Positions 1 to 7,770 of a stretch of 37,254 nucleotides of DNA are shown piece by piece. The stretch is from NCBI GenBank assembly GCA_030656575.1, contig JAUSPO010000034.1, positions 1 through 37,254 on the forward strand. Direction: 5' to 3'. Position numbers and translations under genes: made by a program. The DNA is from Bacillota bacterium. Its GTDB lineage: Bacteria; Bacillota; Dethiobacteria; DTU022; UBA8154. Under the pieces are notes generated by a model, which was not told the DNA's origin, ran no database searches, and saw nothing but the letters and a program-made list of their open reading frames with translations. Numbering within the stretch: position 1 is the first letter of the stretch; each line of letters begins with the position of its first letter.

Positions 1-149
1 AAAAGAAAAAAATCGGCATAGAAAAAATCGGCAGGGGGCACACACCTAAAGCACGGGGACGGCAGATGAAATTCTTAGCGTATAAGCCCGTAAAGTAGCA
101 GCAGACAAAAGGCTATCGTGGCCAGAGACTTGCCTTATGCCATACAGCT

Positions 150-191
150 AAAAAAAAAGCATGACAGCGGCGTGGCCACACTATCATGCTT
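150..191 (-). terminator. Rho-independent terminator after the secreted-protein operon
   Basis: Read on the minus strand, an arm AGCATGATAG pairs with CTGTCATGCT (one G-T wobble), with a further GGC/GCC pairing inside, and is followed by nine T residues (positions 150-158 are all A on the plus strand). It lies about 30 bases beyond the stop of the minus-strand gene ending at 224, so it should end that transcript. The remaining bases 1-149 hold no gene that I recognise. Confidence 0.85.
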
Positions 192-223
192 CTTATCGAT
201 TATTAAGCTATCGCTAAGTTTGA

Positions 224-781
224 TTAGTTAGACACGATTTGGTCAAGGATTGTTAGGCTAAGTGTCTTATCGATCATTAACGACTCCAGCCTGTTATTCC
301 TTTCAATATAAACGCCTTGTGAATAACTAACAGGTATAAACACATTTGGCATATCTTTATGCTCCATTGCAAAAAAAACATACTCCTCATTATCTTTAAA
401 TTTACTACAAAAAGTGATGTCGTCTAAAACAGCAACCTCAACAATATTTTCGCTTCTACTTCTACTTAGCCCCTTGAACTGTTCTATAACTACAACTTCG
501 TACACAACCACCGGAAAGGTAATGCTAGGATTAGCTTCATGATCCACCTGCTCTCCAGGTGTAGATGTATAGTCTATTTTTTCTTTTATTCCCAATACTT
601 TCCCTTTAAAGATTGCTTCTGAATTAAGTAGATCTTCCTCGCTGACCTCAATTTCCAAGTAGGATACAGAACCGCTTTGTCCTATTAGTAAATCACTATC
701 ATTCGAAGTTGTTCTATAATATACAACACTACTAACTGCAAACAACAACACTAAAGACACTATAAGAATATTTTTTTTCAT
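224..781 (-). CDS. Secreted or anchored protein of unknown function, possible NTR/OB-like fold
   Basis: The 185-residue product starts at an ATG five bases after a GAGGTG SD. Residues 1-20 form a hydrophobic signal peptide or membrane anchor after a Lys-Lys start. There is no lipobox Cys. The mature part has the pattern AIFKGKVLG, then a beta-rich YEVVVIEQFKG stretch and NEEYVFFA. This alternation resembles bacterial NTR/TIMP-like OB folds (a transported-cargo or inhibitor-like fold), but this is inference from pattern only. It ends 13 bases after the matrixin protease gene, so the two are very likely cotranscribed, and a terminator follows. A role as partner or inhibitor of the neighbouring protease is possible but unproven. 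Confidence 0.6.
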   Translation of the reverse strand: MKKNILIVSLVLLFAVSSVVYYRTTSNDSDLLIGQSGSVSYLEIEVSEEDLLNSEAIFKGKVLGIKEKIDYTSTPGEQVDHEANPSITFPVVVYEVVVIEQFKGLSRSRSENIVEVAVLDDITFCSKFKDNEEYVFFAMEHKDMPNVFIPVSYSQGVYIERNNRLESLMIDKTLSLTILDQIVSN

Positions 782-794
782 CCTTACACCTCTG

Positions 795-1397
795 TTATTT
801 ATTATTTAATCTATTTTCAATTTCAAGTTTCCCACTTCTATCGTCATTTTCCAAAGTTCTCATAGCATAAGAAAAGTAAGTGCCATCGTAATACATTGTC
901 GGAACAGGGGTGCTCATAACATATACGTCTCCTAATCCTAGAGCATGCCCAAACTCATGAGTAAATACGCCCTGTCTATCAAAGTAATCAGGACTACTGC
1001 CATCACCCCAATTATAATCTCTATTCAGAAATATGTCAAAATTGCGATGTGTTGTTCCATTTAGGGGCTGGCGGTAAATTGCGCCAATGAAGTTGTTAGG
1101 AAGGAACTCGTATTGAGAAAAATTAAGAGCTGCCACATCATTACGCGTATCAGATAAATCAATTGTTCCCGAACTCTGTGTTTGTTTACTAAATTTAAGA
1201 TTACCAGGCGCTGAATTCCATGTTGACGCTGCATTGGTAGCGGCAGTATTCTCAAGACTACTGAGTGTTACGTGTGGGTGCCAATTTTGTGTCCAGAATA
1301 AAGGAAGACTGTCAATAACATAAGCATGAGCTAAACTAACCTGGAATAGAATCGTTAAGGTCAAAATAAAAATTGATAGTTTCTTTCTACTTTTCAT
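795..1397 (-). CDS. Secreted matrixin-like zinc metalloprotease
   Basis: The 200-residue product starts at the ATG at 1397, three bases after GAGGTGAG; an in-frame start 36 bases upstream has no SD. Residues 1-25 form a signal peptide ending near AHA. The zinc motif is HEFGHALGLGD: His147, catalytic Glu148, His151, Gly154, with Asp157 at the third-ligand position. A Met-turn candidate is Met168 in PTMYY. This is the HExxHxxGxx(H/D) metzincin layout. Matrixins (M10) normally have His as third ligand; Asp is known from snapalysin-type (M7) enzymes. The size is typical of a bare catalytic domain without hemopexin repeats. It is the first gene of a two-gene unit with the downstream NTR-like secreted protein. 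Confidence 0.82.
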   Translation of the reverse strand: MKSRKKLSIFILTLTILFQVSLAHAYVIDSLPLFWTQNWHPHVTLSSLENTAATNAASTWNSAPGNLKFSKQTQSSGTIDLSDTRNDVAALNFSQYEFLPNNFIGAIYRQPLNGTTHRNFDIFLNRDYNWGDGSSPDYFDRQGVFTHEFGHALGLGDVYVMSTPVPTMYYDGTYFSYAMRTLENDDRSGKLEIENRLNNK

Positions 1398-1440
1398 TTT
1401 CTCACCTCGTATATTTAGTGCTTTCTCTTTCAAACGATGA

Positions 1441-1470
1441 TATAAATCATTGGTTTTTAATGTTTGTCAA
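1441..1470 (-). promoter_or_regulatory. Sigma-A-type promoter for the metalloprotease operon
   Basis: On the minus strand a perfect TTGACA (1465-1470) is followed after 18 bases by TTTATA (1441-1446). It lies about 44 bases upstream of the protease start codon. The -10 is weak, so the exact hexamer is uncertain. Confidence 0.55.
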
Positions 1471-1525
1471 AATTACTTTCAGTAATAATTAATCAATTGT
1501 TATTGTAACTCTAGTGCACTCAACC

Positions 1526-1963
1526 TTAGTAATACCTAATCCCCGATATCAAAATAGTGCTTTCCTGTGAACCACCACCATAAACATAAAAGTAAGTCGT
1601 TAGTCTGTAGTAATAACCTTTGTTCACATACCAGCTTTTTGACCACAATGCTGATGAGCCTTCGTAATCTTGAGTCCAATTTTTTACCGTAACCCACGAA
1701 CCGTTTTGATATCTCTCCAGGTAAGCGGAGATGCGAATACTGTCAACTCCACTATAGGCAGTAATTTGTGACATCATTAATGCATTGCCGCCGGAGTTGA
1801 TATCAAGATCGTTGCTTACATTCACAATCATTGTCCACCGCGGCATGATATCAACTAACAAACTATCGTCAAGATTATTTGTTGGAACAGAAGCTTTGAC
1901 CGGGACACTCATACCGCATACCAATGTCATTACCAGGAGCAATACAACAACTTTCTTCAACAA
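1526..1963 (-). CDS. Secreted beta-rich protein, DUF6147-like
   Basis: I take the TTG at 1963 as start because it lies six bases after GAGGTG; the upstream in-frame GTG is part of the SD itself. The 145-residue product has a hydrophobic signal peptide ending near VKA. The mature part is a single small domain with PRWTMI, ISAYLERYQNGSWVTVKNW and a terminal Tyr-rich strand region. This matches my memory of the DUF6147 family of small secreted clostridial proteins whose function is not known. It sits between a metalloprotease and an ECF sigma/anti-sigma pair and may be a target of that sigma factor, but I could not find a convincing ECF promoter. Confidence 0.6.
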   Translation of the reverse strand: MLKKVVVLLLVMTLVCGMSVPVKASVPTNNLDDSLLVDIMPRWTMIVNVSNDLDINSGGNALMMSQITAYSGVDSIRISAYLERYQNGSWVTVKNWTQDYEGSSALWSKSWYVNKGYYYRLTTYFYVYGGGSQESTILISGIRYY

Positions 1964-2051
1964 AAAAATCACCTCTTTTTTACGCTTCTATAAACATAAA
2001 CGTAAAAACTCAGTGATTCCTTACAAGATTTTCATATTTTTTTCAAAAACT

Positions 2052-2767
2052 TTATTCCCTGTATTGCATGCTTTCCGCAATCTTGATCAGTTCTACCTTG
2101 GTTAGCGGAGCGGTAATTAAAAATGCATTTTCGTTAAACTTGAATAATAAATTACCGATCTCATTTTTTAAAAAATACTGGGCAAGCTCACCGTTGATAA
2201 AGAATTGCTCTACAAGAGCATCCTCGCTGTCTATACCAACCGAAGAACCACTCGGTAGTTTTTGCAAACGAATCATGTTTCCCGCGTCGTTAATATATGT
2301 TACCAAATAGTAATTACCAACCTTTTCAATAGATTCATTCAGATATTCCTCAGGTATATATGCCGGCAAGTACATTTCTTGGGCTTCTTCTATAAAGCGA
2401 CCATAATCTGTTTCTCCACCGTTAATACGGATGGTGGTAGATTTTTCACCTACTTCGCTTAAGAAGTTAAGCACATGCACACACGCCAAGCATCCACAGA
2501 CATTACAGTAATGGTGGACAATGTAAAGCAAACAAGAATTACAGCCGCTATCTTGAGCGCTGTCTTTCTCAGTCTGGCGTTTTGTTCATATCGTCTTTGC
2601 TGCGCAAATAATCGTTGCATTTTTTCTTCAAATTCACGTGAAAAAGTATATTTTGCAGCCACGTTTTTCTCCGCAGGTGCCCCATCCGATAGTTTCTCCA
2701 ACTGTCTGGCGGTAGCATGTCTTAATAGCTCATCAAAGATTTTATTTTTTGATTTGTGTCTTTTCAT
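2052..2767 (-). pseudogene. Anti-sigma factor with DUF4367 domain, split by a 2-base frameshift
   Basis: Two adjacent reading frames together give one protein. The first (start ATG 2767, nine bases after GAGGGAG) has a basic cytoplasmic N-terminus and a membrane segment (AAVILVCFTLSTITVMSV) and runs to SVDAWRV. The second frame continues with HVLNFLSEVGEKSTTI and ends in ELIKIAESMQ, the typical DUF4367 end. Removing two bases in the GTGTGTG run near 2478-2486 restores AWRVHVLNFLSEV and a continuous protein of about 237 residues, the normal size. The gene overlaps the end of the ECF sigma gene by about 26 bases, as expected for a coupled pair. It may be a real null allele, a phase-variable tract or a sequencing error. 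Confidence 0.8.
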
Positions 2768-3290
2768 GTTGCGGGTCTCCCTCAATCATTTTTTCGGCCA
2801 GCATCTTTTTAGCCCGATGCAGCCTAGTCCATACAGTTTCTTTGGATAAGCCAAGCAATTTCGCTATTTCAGCATTCGAAAAACTATTATAATATTTTAG
2901 TAATACGACATCTGCATATTTGGGATCAAGTGTTGCCAATAATATTTGAAGCTTGTCTATTTCTTCATTGCTAATGGTAACATCTAAAGGCAAAGGTTTT
3001 TCATCAGACAATTGAAGCATTCCATTTTCAACAGATAAATCTTCATCTTTCATTCTTCTCCTAAGCATATCAATTGCCGTGTTTTTAACAACAACTCTCA
3101 TGAACCCTTTTGTTTTCTTACTAAAAACATCATCTATTTTATAGACCTTTTTTGTAAGATTAAGAAAAGCTGTTTGAACGGCGTCTTCCGCCAGACCATT
3201 ATCATGCAATATTTCAAAAGCGACTTTAAACATAAAATATCTGTATTCCTGGAATAACTGTTCCAGCAAAGTTCGTTTTTCAAATGCCAT
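2742..3290 (-). CDS. ECF-type RNA polymerase sigma factor
   Basis: The 182-residue product starts at ATG 3290, four bases after GGAGG; the in-frame start at 3317 has no SD. Region 2 covers about residues 6-75 (YFMFKVAFEILHD, AEDAVQTAFLNL, then a KGFMRVVVKNTAIDMLRRR -10 recognition helix). Region 4 covers about 115-170 with the helix-turn-helix FSNAEIAKLLGLSKETVW. There is no region 1 or 3, so it belongs to group 4 (ECF). Its end overlaps the start of the DUF4367 anti-sigma gene, which should tether it to the membrane. Because that partner is frameshifted, this sigma factor may be unrestrained. The signal it answers to is unknown. Confidence 0.88.
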   Translation of the reverse strand: MAFEKRTLLEQLFQEYRYFMFKVAFEILHDNGLAEDAVQTAFLNLTKKVYKIDDVFSKKTKGFMRVVVKNTAIDMLRRRMKDEDLSVENGMLQLSDEKPLPLDVTISNEEIDKLQILLATLDPKYADVVLLKYYNSFSNAEIAKLLGLSKETVWTRLHRAKKMLAEKMIEGDPQHEKTQIKK

Positions 3291-3317
3291 AGTGCCTCCA
3301 CTTTTCTTGAACAACAA

Positions 3318-3661
3318 TAAACTGTTCTTATTGAAAAGGGCATATCACCCTTTCCTCCCCCCAGCAAAAGGGAATTGTAGAGGTTATTCAGAGAAGGATC
3401 ATAAATGTTAATTAAGAGCTTATATTTGTAATTTCGACAAGCAACTTACATATCCTTCTTCTACGGTACAAACGGGAGTGGAGACGTCAGACTGTATGAG
3501 AAGTCCCACCAACTTCTTCATATATTTCTACACCTTGATTACCAAAATTAGCGGCATGAGCTAAATGCCAAAAGATTGGAATTAATTGGTAATAGGGCCC
3601 GAAGCTCTGTATATAGATAACAGAGGGAGAAAATATTAAGTGAGCAAAGACAAGACTAAGA
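3318..3661. other. Non-coding stretch upstream of the sigma gene
   Basis: I see no gene here that I can support. A short minus-strand frame (3487-3681) has no SD and no recognisable motif. The stretch may contain debris of the element whose transposase end lies at 3662-3850. Confidence 0.4.
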
Positions 3662-3850
3662 CGCTTAAAATGGATCAACAAGTGGAAAAAAACTGAATTA
3701 CTTTATTTGCAGAGATTCGAAACCATAGAGCAATTTATCGAAGAATTAAAAGCATACATATATTTCTATAACAACAAACGAATTAAAGAGTAAACTAAAA
3801 GGACTGACCCCTGTGCTACTCAGGATTCAGTCCTCAAGCTACTTAATTAT
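3662..3850 (+). pseudogene. Remnant of an IS3-family transposase (OrfB C-terminus)
   Basis: On the plus strand the translation KTELLYLQRFETIEQFIEEL and then YIYFYNNKRIKE matches the C-terminal end of IS3-family OrfB integrases (usual pattern K-ELLYLQ-F, then Y-YYNN-RIK-KLKGL-PVQYR). A stop follows RIKE; shifting by one base near 3790 restores KLKGLTPV and RIQS, so one extra T has broken the frame. No start, no DDE residues and no inverted repeats are visible, so only the last fifth of the transposase remains. It is a different copy from the IS3 element at the right edge. Confidence 0.75.
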
Positions 3851-3909
3851 ATTTTTGTCTACCTTTTTGAGGCCACTTCATATCGATATCCTCTTTTTTG
3901 ATACAATCT

Positions 3910-4263
3910 TTAGTCCAGGTCTATTTCCAGAGAACAGCGGGTCAGCAGTAAGCCCAGCATACTCCAGGATGCTAAACGGGGAAAAGCTGTAACACCGGCA
4001 ATACCAATAACAAGAGGGACTCGGAAAAGTGTCCCCCCGGTCCTCTTCACATTGATTTTTGCGGATTTACCTTTTTTCCAGACCTTCTGCCAGACCTTCT
4101 CTTTCTCTTCCGTGGGAGTAAACGCAAGTTTACCTTGTTGTTCCAACATATGCAGAGCTTGAAGAAGATCACCGTCTGACTTCTCCAAAATGATCATAGC
4201 TTCTTCATAGCTCAAGCCTGCTTTATCTTTTAAAAACTCCACCTGTTCCAGATTAATCTGCAC
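3910..4263 (-). CDS. UBA-like / DUF4342 protein
   Basis: The GTG at 4263 lies nine bases after GGAAAGGA and is preferred over a TTG that overlaps the SD. The 117-residue product begins with a UBA/TS-N-like three-helix domain (residues 1-45: QVEFLKDKAGLSYEEAMIILEKSDGDLLQALHML). A DUF4342 part follows, with a basic stretch KKGKSAKINVKRTGG, a P-L-V-I-G-I-A-G-V hydrophobic segment and a final membrane-like segment. The family is small and of unknown function; the UBA-like part suggests protein binding. It lies 30 bases after recO and probably ends the era-recO transcript. Confidence 0.75.
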   Translation of the reverse strand: MQINLEQVEFLKDKAGLSYEEAMIILEKSDGDLLQALHMLEQQGKLAFTPTEEKEKVWQKVWKKGKSAKINVKRTGGTLFRVPLVIGIAGVTAFPRLASWSMLGLLLTRCSLEIDLD

Positions 4264-4293
4264 GGCAAACAATCCTTTCCAGAAGCCTTTAGT

Positions 4294-5076
4294 TTATTCT
4301 GGCGCATTACCTGCCTTTTTATCCCCTTCAGAGTTGTTAACTTTTGCCAGAAATGAAAGTCCTTTCAGATGTCCTGCAGCGGTCCAGTATTGCAGGAAAT
4401 GCCAGGTAAAATCCTGCAGTTCTTTCTTTTGAAGATCCGCTGCCCTTATATTTGCGATTTTACCCGGAAACAGACTTAACAGGCGGACGGCCAGAGCATG
4501 GGTCCCTCTAGAAAAGGGAAAAACCACTTCTTCCCCGGGACGACATTTTCCACAAAAAACTCCACCCGAACTATAATTCCAAAAAAAGGGACCAAGTTGG
4601 TCGCCGCAATAAAGACAATCCTGAAAATGAGGGTGGTAACCAAGGATGGAAAGTATACGCAGCTCAAAAAACCGGGCTAAAACATCCCTGTCTGCCTTTT
4701 TATCAAGGAGATGTCCCCAGCAGCTTAAAAGAAGGTCAAAAACATCCGGGTATGATTCTCCCTCCTCCAGCAGTTTTTCCGCTAATTCAGCAAAATACAT
4801 ACCATAGGCATAATCTTTTATATTTTCTCCAATCCTGCTGAAGTTTGTTTCAATCTCCAGTTGGTTTACCGTATAGAGAGATTTGCCCTGATGTAATAAA
4901 AAAGAACCACAGGTAAAGTAATCCACACCCGCAGCCAGTTTGCTTTTTATTTTACGTGCACCAGGAGCTACCGCGCTTAACTTTCCCCGTTCCCAGGTCA
5001 AAAGGCTTAAGAGTCGATCCCTCTCTCCCAGAGGCTGGGATCGTAATACAAGAGCCCTGGTATTTAACAGTTTCAA
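4294..5076 (-). CDS. recO: DNA repair protein RecO
   Basis: RecO loads RecA on SSB-coated single strands with RecR in gap repair. The product has about 260 residues, the usual length. The N-terminal OB fold shows TRALVLRSQPLGERDRLL, then LSAVAPGARK; the middle is helical. A zinc site is present in the form CLYCG and FCGKC near residues 147-177. The start is ambiguous: a GTG at 5085 sits inside the SD GAGGTGG, while the TTG at 5076 is five bases behind it, so I prefer the TTG. It begins 12 bases after the era stop, in the classical era-recO order, and is cotranscribed with it. Confidence 0.92.
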   Translation of the reverse strand: MKLLNTRALVLRSQPLGERDRLLSLLTWERGKLSAVAPGARKIKSKLAAGVDYFTCGSFLLHQGKSLYTVNQLEIETNFSRIGENIKDYAYGMYFAELAEKLLEEGESYPDVFDLLLSCWGHLLDKKADRDVLARFFELRILSILGYHPHFQDCLYCGDQLGPFFWNYSSGGVFCGKCRPGEEVVFPFSRGTHALAVRLLSLFPGKIANIRAADLQKKELQDFTWHFLQYWTAAGHLKGLSFLAKVNNSEGDKKAGNAPE

Positions 5077-5088
5077 GGCAACCACCTC

Positions 5089-5973
5089 TTACTCGTAACC
5101 AAACTGGCGCAGATTATTTTCTTTTTTACGCCAGTCTTTTTTTACCTTTACCCAGAGATCCAGAAAGACAGGGTTTCCAAAGACTCTTTCCAACTCATGC
5201 CGTGCTTCTGTGCCAATCTCTTTCAGCATACTGCCGTTCCTACCTATAATTATCTTCTTCTGGGAATCCTTTTCCACGTATATCACAGCTTGAATATCCA
5301 ATAAATCCTTACCCTTACGCAGTTCCATACTACTTACCTCTACAGCTACTGAATGGGGAATCTCTTCCCTTGTCTTCATAAATATCTTTTCCCTGATCAT
5401 CTCCCCAGCCAAAAACTGTTCCGGGTGATCCACAAGCATCTCTGAGGGGTAATATTGAGGACCTTCAGGTAAGACCTCGGTAATCCCGTTCAAAAGGGAT
5501 TCTAAATTTTGTTCTTCCCGGGCGGATATGAGAAAAAACCCTTTAAAGTCATAGAGCTTCCGGTACAAAGGCAGGAACTTTTCTTCATAGTCCTGAGGGG
5601 CAAGATCGGTTTTATTCATCACTAAAAATACAGGAGCTTTAACTCCCTGCAGTAAAGATGCTATGTAAGTGTCTCCGGGGCCTGGGGGGCAAAACGCCTC
5701 TACCATGAAAAGGATTAACTCTACCTCTTTTAAGGCCCCGAGTGCTGATTTGACCATATAATCACCTAGTTTATGCTTAGGTTTATGTAAACCAGGTGTA
5801 TCCAAAAAGATTACTTGCGCATTTTCTGTCGTAAGAATTGCCTGGATTCGGTTTCTTGTGGTCTGAGGCTTATCTGATACAATAAGTACTTTTTTGCCCA
5901 GCAAAGAATTAATAAGCGTAGATTTACCTACATTAGGCCGGCCAATTACTGAAACAAAGCCTGATACAAACAT
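5089..5973 (-). CDS. era: Ribosome-assembly GTPase Era
   Basis: Era binds the 3' end of 16S rRNA and helps 30S maturation. The 294-residue product has all G motifs: GRPNVGKST (G1, about residue 11), the TTRNR switch, DTPGLH (G3) and NKTDL (G4), then SARE (G5). The C-terminal third is the KH domain with IIGRNGSMLKEIG as the GxxG loop. The ATG follows AAAGGGG by seven bases. Era is usually next to cdd, dgkA and ybeY; here the cdd side is separated by a plus-strand membrane gene, so era must have its own promoter or readthrough from cdd across it. Confidence 0.97.
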   Translation of the reverse strand: MFVSGFVSVIGRPNVGKSTLINSLLGKKVLIVSDKPQTTRNRIQAILTTENAQVIFLDTPGLHKPKHKLGDYMVKSALGALKEVELILFMVEAFCPPGPGDTYIASLLQGVKAPVFLVMNKTDLAPQDYEEKFLPLYRKLYDFKGFFLISAREEQNLESLLNGITEVLPEGPQYYPSEMLVDHPEQFLAGEMIREKIFMKTREEIPHSVAVEVSSMELRKGKDLLDIQAVIYVEKDSQKKIIIGRNGSMLKEIGTEARHELERVFGNPVFLDLWVKVKKDWRKKENNLRQFGYE

Positions 5974-6083
5974 CCACTTACCCCTTTACTTCTCCATCAT
6001 AATACTTTAAGATATATTATGGGGCAGAAGGGTTTAAGCCCCTCGGATTTTACTGCCCATTCACTTACAAAGGAGTGCCTAAA

Positions 6084-6266
6084 ATGGAAGAAAGACAAAA
6101 AGAAGAAATGAAAGCAAAAGGAAATAGGGTTCTGATTTTAAATATTATTTTTTTTCTTGTACTTTTTGCCGGTATCTTCCTGGTATTTTATACTGGGTTT
6201 CTCACAACAGCAATCATTATTATTCTGGCATTTATCGTATCTTTAATATATATTTATTTTTCCTGA
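6084..6266 (+). CDS. Small two-helix membrane protein
   Basis: The ATG at 6084 lies eight bases after AAAGGAG; an in-frame GTG at 6075 overlaps the SD and is rejected. The 60-residue product has a charged head (EERQKEEMKAKGNR) followed by two hydrophobic segments with a short Gly/Thr turn between them, and ends in YIYFS. I do not recognise a family. It points against all its neighbours and its 3' end overlaps the 3' end of cdd by 13 bases. The clear SD and the charge/hydrophobic pattern make it a credible gene. Confidence 0.65.
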   Translation: MEERQKEEMKAKGNRVLILNIIFFLVLFAGIFLVFYTGFLTTAIIIILAFIVSLIYIYFS

Positions 6267-6664
6267 GAAAGCTTTTCTTTATCAAAAATAAAAGGATAAG
6301 GAAAAAGATCCTTCATACTTAATCTGCGAATCTCTCCTTTTTTGCCGGAAATAATAACCTTCAGGTTTTCATCGCAAAACTCACTTAGAACCTGGCGGCA
6401 TGCGCCGCAGGGCCAAGGCCCTAATTCATCCTCTGAGACGACAGCCAGAAGAGAAAAAGAACGGCAACCGGCAGCAACAGCTGCTGCAAGTGCTGCTCTT
6501 TCAGCACAGATCGTTAATCCTAAAGATGAGTTTTCCACATTAACACCTCTAAATACCTGGCCATCACTGGTTAAAAGTGCAGCCCCCACCCTGTACTCAG
6601 AATAAGGGGCATAAGCCAGGGGAAGTACTTCTCTTGCCAGTTGTAGAAGCTTGCGCTCATCCAA
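6254..6664 (-). CDS. cdd: Cytidine deaminase
   Basis: Zinc-dependent deamination of cytidine and deoxycytidine to uridine forms, in pyrimidine salvage. The TTG at 6664 lies ten bases after AGGAGGG and gives a 136-residue protein, the usual size of homotetrameric Cdd. Motifs are YSEYRVGAALL, CAERAAL (zinc Cys plus catalytic Glu) and PCGACRQVL (two more zinc Cys). It follows the DUF881 gene by 22 bases and ends the pgpH-ybeY-dgkA gene row. Its final bases overlap the oppositely oriented small membrane gene. Confidence 0.94.
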   Translation of the reverse strand: MDERKLLQLAREVLPLAYAPYSEYRVGAALLTSDGQVFRGVNVENSSLGLTICAERAALAAAVAAGCRSFSLLAVVSEDELGPWPCGACRQVLSEFCDENLKVIISGKKGEIRRLSMKDLFPYPFIFDKEKLSQEK

Positions 6665-6686
6665 TCCCGAGGTTCCCTCCTTTTTT

Positions 6687-7739
6687 CTAATTCCTGAATT
6701 GTGGGAGGACAATACTGTCCTTCTTTTCTATATCAATACGAAAGTTACGGTGAAATTCCAAAGAAAAGCGAATGATATCAAGCCCACTCGATAGTACCTC
6801 CGGGTCACCTACCGCTTCTATAACAACAGGGTTAGCAGGTATTTCTTTCTGATTGACCCTGATGACCGGCCCTACACAGCGTATGGGAGAAGTGGAAATA
6901 AGACGCTGCCCCCCTACGGATACTCCTTTTGCCCCTGATGCAAAAAGTTCATTTACCACATCCCGGACATCTGAATCATGGATGATATCGCTTGCAGTGT
7001 AACCATGCTGTGCATCATAGAGGCTGATCACTATTCCATGTCCGGCCATTTCCGCCAAACCTGATGCAACTCTCAATTCATGCATGTTAACCCGCAGAGA
7101 ATCCATTTCTTCCGTTAAAGTTTGAATATAATCCAGAGGGTTATAGGGGACTAACATACGGCTCCGGCTTTCCTCTACTTCAATTCGAAAGACACGCTCC
7201 TGGGACATCCCGCCTTCCAGGTAAAGCTCAAGAATCTCTGCCAGTGTATCTTCATGAAGCAGCAGAGGATCTGCTGCTACCCCGTCATTTTGAGAAATCC
7301 TTAAAGTAAACTGTATTTTTCCCGTCTCTTTTTTCAGGTTTTTATCCTGGTTGATGAGGATCAAAATTTTCTCCCGCAGCAGGGCGTCCCATTCTCTAAG
7401 TATCGTTTCCTGGGCCTGCCGGCCATAATTAAAGATTAACCGGGCCAGTTCATCAGTGTCCTTGGCCAAATCAATTTCGTAATTAAAAGTGGCCAACGCC
7501 TCCCTCACAGATGGCCTGTTTTGCACGCCCAGATCCTGAGCAAGGCGTCTGCTGTACTCCAACATATCCTGTGCTATTACCTGTTTGGGAACAAGATCCA
7601 CTTCTTCCGTATTATTCATGAGATACATATTCATAGTATTAAAATTTAATCCAACGAGAACTGTATTTAATATGAGGACAACAGTAACCAGGACCAGCAA
7701 TTTATTATCCACAACAGCATGGCTAGAACCCAGCTTCAT
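6687..7739 (-). CDS. DUF881-family anchored protein
   Basis: The 350-residue product has one N-terminal membrane segment (residues 14-31) and a large extracellular part. Residues about 205-340 are the DUF881 domain: LRVASGLAEMAGHGIVISL, then DVRDVVNELFASGAKGVSV, GGQRL, IRCVGPVI. The middle (60-200) is helical and charged. DUF881 proteins (YlxW/YlxX types) normally occur in division or cell-envelope gene clusters next to ftsQ, and their job is unknown. Here the gene is placed between dgkA and cdd in a ribosome/envelope operon, and it is longer than the usual roughly 240 residues because of the middle insert. Confidence 0.82.
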   Translation of the reverse strand: MKLGSSHAVVDNKLLVLVTVVLILNTVLVGLNFNTMNMYLMNNTEEVDLVPKQVIAQDMLEYSRRLAQDLGVQNRPSVREALATFNYEIDLAKDTDELARLIFNYGRQAQETILREWDALLREKILILINQDKNLKKETGKIQFTLRISQNDGVAADPLLLHEDTLAEILELYLEGGMSQERVFRIEVEESRSRMLVPYNPLDYIQTLTEEMDSLRVNMHELRVASGLAEMAGHGIVISLYDAQHGYTASDIIHDSDVRDVVNELFASGAKGVSVGGQRLISTSPIRCVGPVIRVNQKEIPANPVVIEAVGDPEVLSSGLDIIRFSLEFHRNFRIDIEKKDSIVLPQFRN

Positions 7740-7770
7740 TTTCTCAACGCCCCCTAACTATAAATAACAT

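Noticed and set aside
1526-2051. ECF-type promoter before the DUF6147-like gene
   Set aside because: GTAAG and CGTTT words are present at a possible spacing, but the match is too loose to report as a site.
1785-2310. Plus-strand frames opposite the DUF6147-like and anti-sigma genes
   Set aside because: They are mirror frames of the minus-strand genes and carry no SD or recognisable domain.
3487-3681. Short minus-strand frame of 64 codons
   Set aside because: No SD, no motif, and it partly overlaps the transposase remnant on the other strand.
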